Positions 59,151-64,000 of a stretch of DNA of 64,000 bases are shown here, one piece after another. Both the position numbers and the translations under genes were made by a program. The stretch covers positions 1 through 64,000 of the forward strand of contig SCUE01000037.1 in the NCBI GenBank assembly GCA_004297775.1. Reading direction: 5' to 3'. Position 1 is the stretch's first letter; each line of letters opens with the position of its first letter. This DNA comes from Chloroflexota bacterium. Lineage in GTDB: Bacteria; Chloroflexota; UBA6077; FW602-bin22. The notes under the pieces were generated by a model. It did not search any database. It was not told where the DNA came from and saw only the letters and a program-made list of their open reading frames with translations.

Positions 59151-59630
59151 AGATTGCATCCGTGGGCCGAGGCCGAGGCGCTCTGGAGTCTGGGCGAGCC
59201 GGCGGCAGCCGAGGCGTGCTTCGAGGCTCTGACTCGCCGCTACCCGAACTTCGCCTGGGGCTACATCGGCTGGGCGGACTGCTTCTGGCTCGGTCCGAAT
59301 CCGAGCCCTTAGCCTAAGGATTTCGCGCGGGCGGAGGCGCTCTACCGTCAGGCGTTGGCGCTGCCCGCGCTCGAGGATCGGGCGGACGTGCTCGAGCGCC
59401 TGGCGGACCTGCGCGAGGCGCAAGACGACGCCGATGACGCGGCCGCGTGGCGGCTGCGCGCCGAGGCCGAGCGGGGCAAGCTCCTTCGGCCATCGCGGCC
59501 CATGTCGATGGCAAGTGCAATACCCGCGCGGATCACGCGCAAGCTTACCCGTAATGAACCGTGCTGGTGCGGCAGCGGCCTGAAGTACCAGCGTTGCCAC
59601 CTCGACGCCGACGGCAGCCGGCCACGGTAG
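59151..59630 (+). pseudogene. TPR/SEC-C motif protein with an internal stop
   Basis: The frame encodes WAEAEALWSLGEPAAAEACFEAL, a TPR-like pair with YPNFAWGYIGWADCFWLGP, then TAG at 59310-59312, then the same frame [36 protein letters not shown] and the C-terminal SEC-C motif [20 protein letters not shown]. Only this amber codon interrupts the gene. SEC-C motifs bind zinc. The family is common in uncharacterised bacterial proteins. It could be a pseudogene or a recoded gene. Confidence 0.75.
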
Positions 59631-59650
59631 CCGCGTCCTGACTGCAGCTC

Positions 59651-59695
59651 CTCACAAGCCCCTTGGTCGAGAGTCCGACTCCCACCCCTGCCACC
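59651..59695. repeat. att-like repeat copy 4, degenerate
   Basis: CTCACAAGCCCCTTGGTCG-type sequence to CCCCTGCCACC matches the tRNA 3' end with about five differences (one inserted C and changes in the T-stem). It is the rightmost boundary of the tRNA-anchored region. The bases after it resemble those after copy 2 (TTCAATC). Confidence 0.75.
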
Positions 59696-59849
59696 GCTTC
59701 AATCACGTTCGAAGGCTCGACCGACGGCAATAATCCGTCCGGAACCCGATAACCTGACCGTACTCCACGGTGAGGGCTTCACTCGGATACCATCGCTCTG
59801 CGCGCATCCGGGGAGTCTCGGCGGCTTCCAGCCGGAGGGTAGGCGAACG

Positions 59850-61397
59850 ATGGCAGCCAAGCGTGGTCGACCCAGGCCCGCCGTCACGACCTTCTACCGG
59901 CAGAACCGACGGCGTGCCTACATGGGCGACATCCGCGCCGCGCCCTTCGCGGTGGAGGAGGGGGGCGAGCCGGCCACACCGTACCTCGGCCTCTGGGCGG
60001 ACGCGGACACCGGCGAGGTTGTTTCTGCGGTGGTTGCGATCGAACGACCGGCCGATGCGCTGGCCGAAGCATTGATCAACCCGACACGTGGGTTACCGGG
60101 CGCCAACGTAACGCTCGACGACTCGGGCACCGGCGCAATGACCGTCGTCAAAGCGTACGAGTTGCCCGGGCGCGCGATTCTCTTCGATCCCGCGCTGGCG
60201 GGCGCTCTACGTCCCCGCCTCACCAGCCGCGGGATTGCACTCGTGACGTCGGAACGGATCGACTTCTTCGAAGACATGTTCGCCTCGATGTTCGATCAGT
60301 TGGCCGCGGCGGCTCCGCCGCCAGAACTCGATATGCCCGATGACGTGCTCGCCTCGCTCTGCGCCGCGGCCGAGCGGCTCTGGAGGGAGAAGCCCTGGCG
60401 GTACTGTCACGATGAGCCTCCGATCGGCGTGGAGCCGCTGGATGGTACGTCGCGGCCGGTCTACGCAGTCGTCCTCGGCCGTGGGGGCGAGGTGTTCGGG
60501 GTCGCGCTCTACAGCTCGCTGGAGGATTACGAGGCGCTCACCCAGCTCGACGATCCGCCGCCCGAAGGGGCGCCCGCCGCCGAGGTGTTCGCGTTCGGGG
60601 AGGCCATCGCGGCCGCGCATCGCCACCGGACCTACCTCGTCTCCTTCGACGTGAAGGCCGAGGCCGATTCTAGCTACGTCGACCGACTCGTGACCGCTGG
60701 CTGGTCGCGCCGCTATCGAGTCGTTCCGTCGTTCGTGGGCCACGGCGGCCAGAAGCCGACCACTCTGTTTGCGGAAGCCGACGCGCGGCGTTTCTCAACG
60801 GTGCTCGATGCCGTCACCGCTTTCTGCCAGCAAGCTCGTGATCGGATCGCCGAGCTCGACTATGCGCCGGTACAGTTGGTCGCGGAAGTGACGATCCGCG
60901 GCCTGGACGGACCAAAGCGCTTCCGGGTCACCATGCCACCGGACGCGCCGACGCCAGACCGGCGCCGCCGTCGCCAGCGCGCGTCGGGGAAGTTGCCACC
61001 CTCGCCGCCAGCCTTCGGTTCAGCAAGAACCGAGGCCTCCGCCCCTGCGACCGCGGACTCCCGGACGAGGATCGACGACCCCGACGCGGCCACCCGGCTG
61101 ATGGACGACATGCAATCGCACCTGCCGATCCCGGCCTCCGTGACTCCCGAGCTCGTGCGGATCCCCCGCTCGCGAGGGCTGTCAGTCGGCCATCGGCGTT
61201 CGCTGGTCATCGGGAGGCTGTTCTACATGGGCGACGAGGGCGGTATCTGCTGCGACGTAACATCCGGTGGCGACCCGAAAGATGCCTTGGTCGTCTCCCT
61301 CACGCACCTGCGCCTCCCGCCGAGCCACCCGCTCTATCAGCGCATCAACGCCTACCAGCGGGAGCGTGTCGGGCGCCTCCGGACATCCAGGCGCTAA
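59850..61397 (+). CDS. DUF6930-like unknown protein
   Basis: A 515-residue cytoplasmic protein. The segment LCAAAERLWREKPWRYCHDEPP and YAVVLGRGGEVFGVALYSSLEDYEAL resembles the DUF6930 family pattern (W...PW..l......i.V.........VmG..GE..GL.vY.G..g). A Pro/Arg-rich linker (about 375-405) separates it from a C-terminal domain with RSLVIGRLFYMGDEGGICCD. ATG 59850 is chosen. It starts right after the fourth tRNA repeat, so it may be at the island edge or the first gene of the chromosome beyond it. Function unknown. Confidence 0.65.
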   Translation: MAAKRGRPRPAVTTFYRQNRRRAYMGDIRAAPFAVEEGGEPATPYLGLWADADTGEVVSAVVAIERPADALAEALINPTRGLPGANVTLDDSGTGAMTVVKAYELPGRAILFDPALAGALRPRLTSRGIALVTSERIDFFEDMFASMFDQLAAAAPPPELDMPDDVLASLCAAAERLWREKPWRYCHDEPPIGVEPLDGTSRPVYAVVLGRGGEVFGVALYSSLEDYEALTQLDDPPPEGAPAAEVFAFGEAIAAAHRHRTYLVSFDVKAEADSSYVDRLVTAGWSRRYRVVPSFVGHGGQKPTTLFAEADARRFSTVLDAVTAFCQQARDRIAELDYAPVQLVAEVTIRGLDGPKRFRVTMPPDAPTPDRRRRRQRASGKLPPSPPAFGSARTEASAPATADSRTRIDDPDAATRLMDDMQSHLPIPASVTPELVRIPRSRGLSVGHRRSLVIGRLFYMGDEGGICCDVTSGGDPKDALVVSLTHLRLPPSHPLYQRINAYQRERVGRLRTSRR

Positions 61398-64000
61398 CCT
61401 GGGCGGGCGAGACGGATGCGCGCGTCAAGCGCCAGGGCGCCCTGGCCGGCCGGCCGCACGATCACAGGGTTGATGTCCAACTCCGCGATTTCGGGCACGT
61501 CCTCGACCAGGCGAGACAGGCGCAACAGCAATTCGCGCAGCGCCGGCAGGTCGGCCGGCGGCGCGCCGCGGTAGCCGGCCAACAACCGGTGCGCCTTTCC
61601 GCCGCTGATGAGTTCGTCGGCGTCGATATCGGTCAGCGGGTGCACTCGGAATGCGACGTCGCCGAGCAGCTCCGCCAACACACCACCCAGGCCAAAACCG
61701 ATCAGTGGGCCGAAGGTCGGATCGGTCACGACTCCGACGAGACACTCGACCCCGCCCGAGAGCATCGGCTGGACAAGCGCGCCACCCATCGCCTCGGATA
61801 GCCCGCGCTCCTCGAGACTGCGCGCGATCGCGCGGTAGGCGTCGGCGGCGGCCTCAGGGGTGCGCAGATCGAGGTGCACGCCACCGACGTCGCTCTTGTG
61901 CAGAATCGTGCCCGATACGAGCTTGACTGCGACCGGTCCGCCAAGCTCCGCGAACGCGGCAGCCGCCTCCGGAGGCGATCGCGCGATCACAACGGCCGCA
62001 GTCGGGATGCGATAGGCGCGCAGCAGCGCCGCGACCTCATCGGGCGTCAACCAGGGGCGTTCTTCGCGCTGGAACGCCGCCGAGACCACCGGCCGCGCCG
62101 CCTCGCCGTCGATATCGGCAAACTCCGGAACCTCACCGGCTGGCCGACGGAGCCAGGTGGCGTAGTCGGCGGCGTGGCCGAGCGCTCGCGCGGCCGCCTC
62201 CGGGAACGTGAACGACGGAATCGCGCGCACTCCTCGGAGCGCCGACGGTGTGCCCTGTGCGCCGACGAAGCAGGCCAACACTGGCTTGGGTGGAGGCGGA
62301 TCGCATGCCTCGGTCAAGGCTGCCGCCACGTCATCCGCCTCGGTCACGAGGGGCGGGATGAACAGCACGATCGCGGCATCGACCGACGGATCGGCCAGGA
62401 CCAGCCGCAAGGCCTGACCGTAGGTCGGGGCGGCGCCCGAGGCGAGCATGTCGACCGGATTGGTGACCGACGCCTCTGGCGGCAACAGTGCGCGGAGCGC
62501 GGCTTGGGTCTCCGGTTCGAGCGATGGTAAGGTCAGCCCGTTCGCCTCGCAGGCATCGGCGCACAGAATGCCAAGGCCACCCGCGTTGGTGAGAACGCCG
62601 ACCCGTAAGCCGGCGGGGAGTGGCTGGTTAGCCAATAGGGTGGTAACATCGAACAGTTCCTCGAGCGTGTCGCACCGGATCACGCCGGCCTGTCGAAAGA
62701 GCGCGTCAACGGCGACGTCCGAACCGGCCAATGCGGCCGTATGAGACGCGGCGGCGCGTTGGCCAGCCTGGCCGCGCCCGCCCTTGACCGCCACGATCGG
62801 CTTGCGTGCCGCGACGCGTCGCGCGACCCGGGCGAAGCGTCGCCCATTGCCGAAAGACTCCAGGTAAAGCAGGATTGCTCCGGTTGAGGCGTCGTCCTCC
62901 CACCACTCAAGCAGGTCGTTGGAGGAGAGGTCTGCCTTGTTGCCCATCGAGACGAAGCTTGAGATGCCGATCCCAAGCTGTCGCGCGTGCTCGAGTATCG
63001 CGATCCCGAGCGCGCCCGACTGCGAGGCGACCGCGACGGTACCGGTCGGTGGCAGGGTCGGCGCGAAAGTGGCGTTCAAGGTGCCCTCGGGACCACTGAC
63101 CAGCACGCCCATGCAGTTGGGTCCGACCAGACGCACGCTTCGCGCCCGGCAGAGCGCAAGCAACTCGTCCTGCCGTCGGCGGCCCTCCTCACCGACCTCG
63201 GCGAAGCCGGCTGAGATCACGACCAGGGCACGCGCGCCCGCGTCGAGCGCTTCCCGCGCCGCGTCGAGGACCGCCGCGGCCGGCACGACGACAATGGCTA
63301 GATCGACCGGCGCGCCGATTGCAGCCACGGTTGGGTAGGCCCGGACCGACGCAACGGCGGTGGCGGTCGGGTTGACCGGGTAGACGGGCCCGTCGAAGCC
63401 CCCCGCAAGCAGGTTGCGAAAGAGCTCGTGCCCGATCGAGCCGCGGCGACGCGAGGCGCCGACCACGGCGACGGAGCGAGCGCGGAAGAGCGGCTCCAGC
63501 GACGCGGTCGCGGCGACGTGGCGCCGCGCGTCGGCTGCCGCGACGTAGGTCGGATCCGGTCGCAGCGTGACGTCGACCTCGACCTCGCCGCTCGCGAAGG
63601 CGCGGTTTATCCCAAAACCGAGGTTCTGCAGCAGCCCAAACATCGCCTGGTTGCTCGGCATCACAATCGCCAAGAAGCGGCGAATGCCGGCCCTCCGGGC
63701 GTCGCGCGACAGGGACTCAAAAAGCGCGGTGCCAATACCACGGCCCTGCTGGTGGTCGTCGACCGCGATCGCCATCTCCGCCCGCGCGGGGTCGCGCAGG
63801 CGGACGTAATTGGCTAACGCGACGATGTCGCCGCCCAACTCGGCGACGAGTGCGTGCCCGGCGACGGTGCCCGCGAGGGTCTCGCCCTCGAGGCGGATTC
63901 CGGCCGAGTGGAATCGCGTCTGGCGGCTTTCGGCCACAAGGCGCCCAAACAGGTCCTGAACCCGTGGCAGGTCGGCCGCGGCGAACGGTCGGATCAACAC
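61394..64000 (-). CDS. GNAT/ADP-forming acyl-CoA synthetase fusion (partial or just complete)
   Basis: At least 868 residues running off the window end. An N-terminal GNAT domain (MAIAVDDHQQGRGIGTALFE is the acetyl-CoA loop) is joined to a CoA-binding domain (RSVAVVGASRRRGSIGHELF), a succinyl-CoA-ligase-like domain (SQSGALGIAILEHA, KGGRGQAGQRAAASHTAALAG) and an ATP-grasp domain (GGPVAVKLVSGTILHKSDVGG). Such proteins acetylate lysines or make acyl-CoA. In E. coli PatZ the GNAT is C-terminal; here it is N-terminal. GTG at 63998-64000 may be the start. Confidence 0.88.
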   Translation of the reverse strand: MLIRPFAAADLPRVQDLFGRLVAESRQTRFHSAGIRLEGETLAGTVAGHALVAELGGDIVALANYVRLRDPARAEMAIAVDDHQQGRGIGTALFESLSRDARRAGIRRFLAIVMPSNQAMFGLLQNLGFGINRAFASGEVEVDVTLRPDPTYVAAADARRHVAATASLEPLFRARSVAVVGASRRRGSIGHELFRNLLAGGFDGPVYPVNPTATAVASVRAYPTVAAIGAPVDLAIVVVPAAAVLDAAREALDAGARALVVISAGFAEVGEEGRRRQDELLALCRARSVRLVGPNCMGVLVSGPEGTLNATFAPTLPPTGTVAVASQSGALGIAILEHARQLGIGISSFVSMGNKADLSSNDLLEWWEDDASTGAILLYLESFGNGRRFARVARRVAARKPIVAVKGGRGQAGQRAAASHTAALAGSDVAVDALFRQAGVIRCDTLEELFDVTTLLANQPLPAGLRVGVLTNAGGLGILCADACEANGLTLPSLEPETQAALRALLPPEASVTNPVDMLASGAAPTYGQALRLVLADPSVDAAIVLFIPPLVTEADDVAAALTEACDPPPPKPVLACFVGAQGTPSALRGVRAIPSFTFPEAAARALGHAADYATWLRRPAGEVPEFADIDGEAARPVVSAAFQREERPWLTPDEVAALLRAYRIPTAAVVIARSPPEAAAAFAELGGPVAVKLVSGTILHKSDVGGVHLDLRTPEAAADAYRAIARSLEERGLSEAMGGALVQPMLSGGVECLVGVVTDPTFGPLIGFGLGGVLAELLGDVAFRVHPLTDIDADELISGGKAHRLLAGYRGAPPADLPALRELLLRLSRLVEDVPEIAELDINPVIVRPAGQGALALDARIRLARPG

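Noticed and set aside
40279..59695. CRISPR array or prophage
   Set aside because: The repeats are few, long-spaced and tRNA-derived, with no regular spacers; no phage structural, packaging or lysis genes were seen apart from one hub-like domain.

Overview
Organism and overall character. This is a GC-rich bacterial chromosome segment. A complete S10/spc/alpha ribosomal-protein block is followed by fatty-acid synthesis genes, aminoacyl-tRNA synthetases and a small flagellar locus. Several traits suggest Chloroflexota (Thermomicrobia-like or a sister class): Thr/Pro-rich lipoproteins, ribosomal proteins with long Ala/Glu tails, a eukaryote-like IleS, and small lipoproteins of a type I associate with that phylum. 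That placement is an inference from family resemblance, not from a search.

Region 1 (1-17657): the 3' end of tuf, then rpsJ to rpsI, all on the + strand and tightly packed. Order: S10, L3, L4, L23, L2, S19, L22, S3, L16, L29, S17, L14, L24, L5, S14(zinc), S8, L6, L18, S5, L30, L15, secY, adk, map, infA, L36, S13, S11, S4, rpoA, L17, truA, L13, S9. Many genes overlap by 1, 4 or 8 bases and many start with GTG or TTG. RpoA and S5 carry unusual C-terminal extensions. truA seems to start at a CTG.

Region 2 (17658-32336, + strand): fabF-fabH-fabG-fabD, lgt, a glutaredoxin-like protein, rplS, rnhB, a YraN-type nuclease-fold protein, a HEAT-repeat protein, an RmlC-like epimerase, selA, aspS and ileS.

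Region 3 (32337-40224): a minus-strand lipoprotein; a protein derived from an ISNCY-type transposase that has lost its first catalytic Asp and is divergent from a flagellin gene; fliS; a glycosyltransferase-TPR protein; a minus-strand group (GNAT-like, a conserved unknown, two lipoproteins).

Region 4 (40279-59695) is accessory DNA anchored on a tRNA gene with a CAT anticodon. Its 3' end recurs at 47147, 51370 and (degenerate) 59651, the pattern left by serial site-specific integration into a tRNA gene, although no integrase gene remains. It carries two homologous DUF433/PIN-like toxin-antitoxin modules, a HigBA-type pair and a HEPN-domain protein. It also holds an IS3 element nested in a broken IS256-type element, an IS1182 element disabled by an 8-bp duplication, fragments of IS3, IS21 and ISL3, and a Nudix hydrolase. 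Its right part contains the most intriguing system: a six-gene minus-strand operon (58601 to 53600) behind a near-consensus promoter. It encodes a CxxC thioredoxin-like protein, the transporter CstA, two paralogous roughly 105-residue proteins and two different ArsA/Get3-type ATPases, one of which has a degenerate switch II motif. The pairing suggests a heterodimeric ATPase matched to two small client or adaptor proteins and linked to CstA.

Region 5 (59696-64000): a DUF6930-like protein and the 3' part, or nearly all, of a GNAT/ADP-forming acyl-CoA synthetase fusion on the minus strand.
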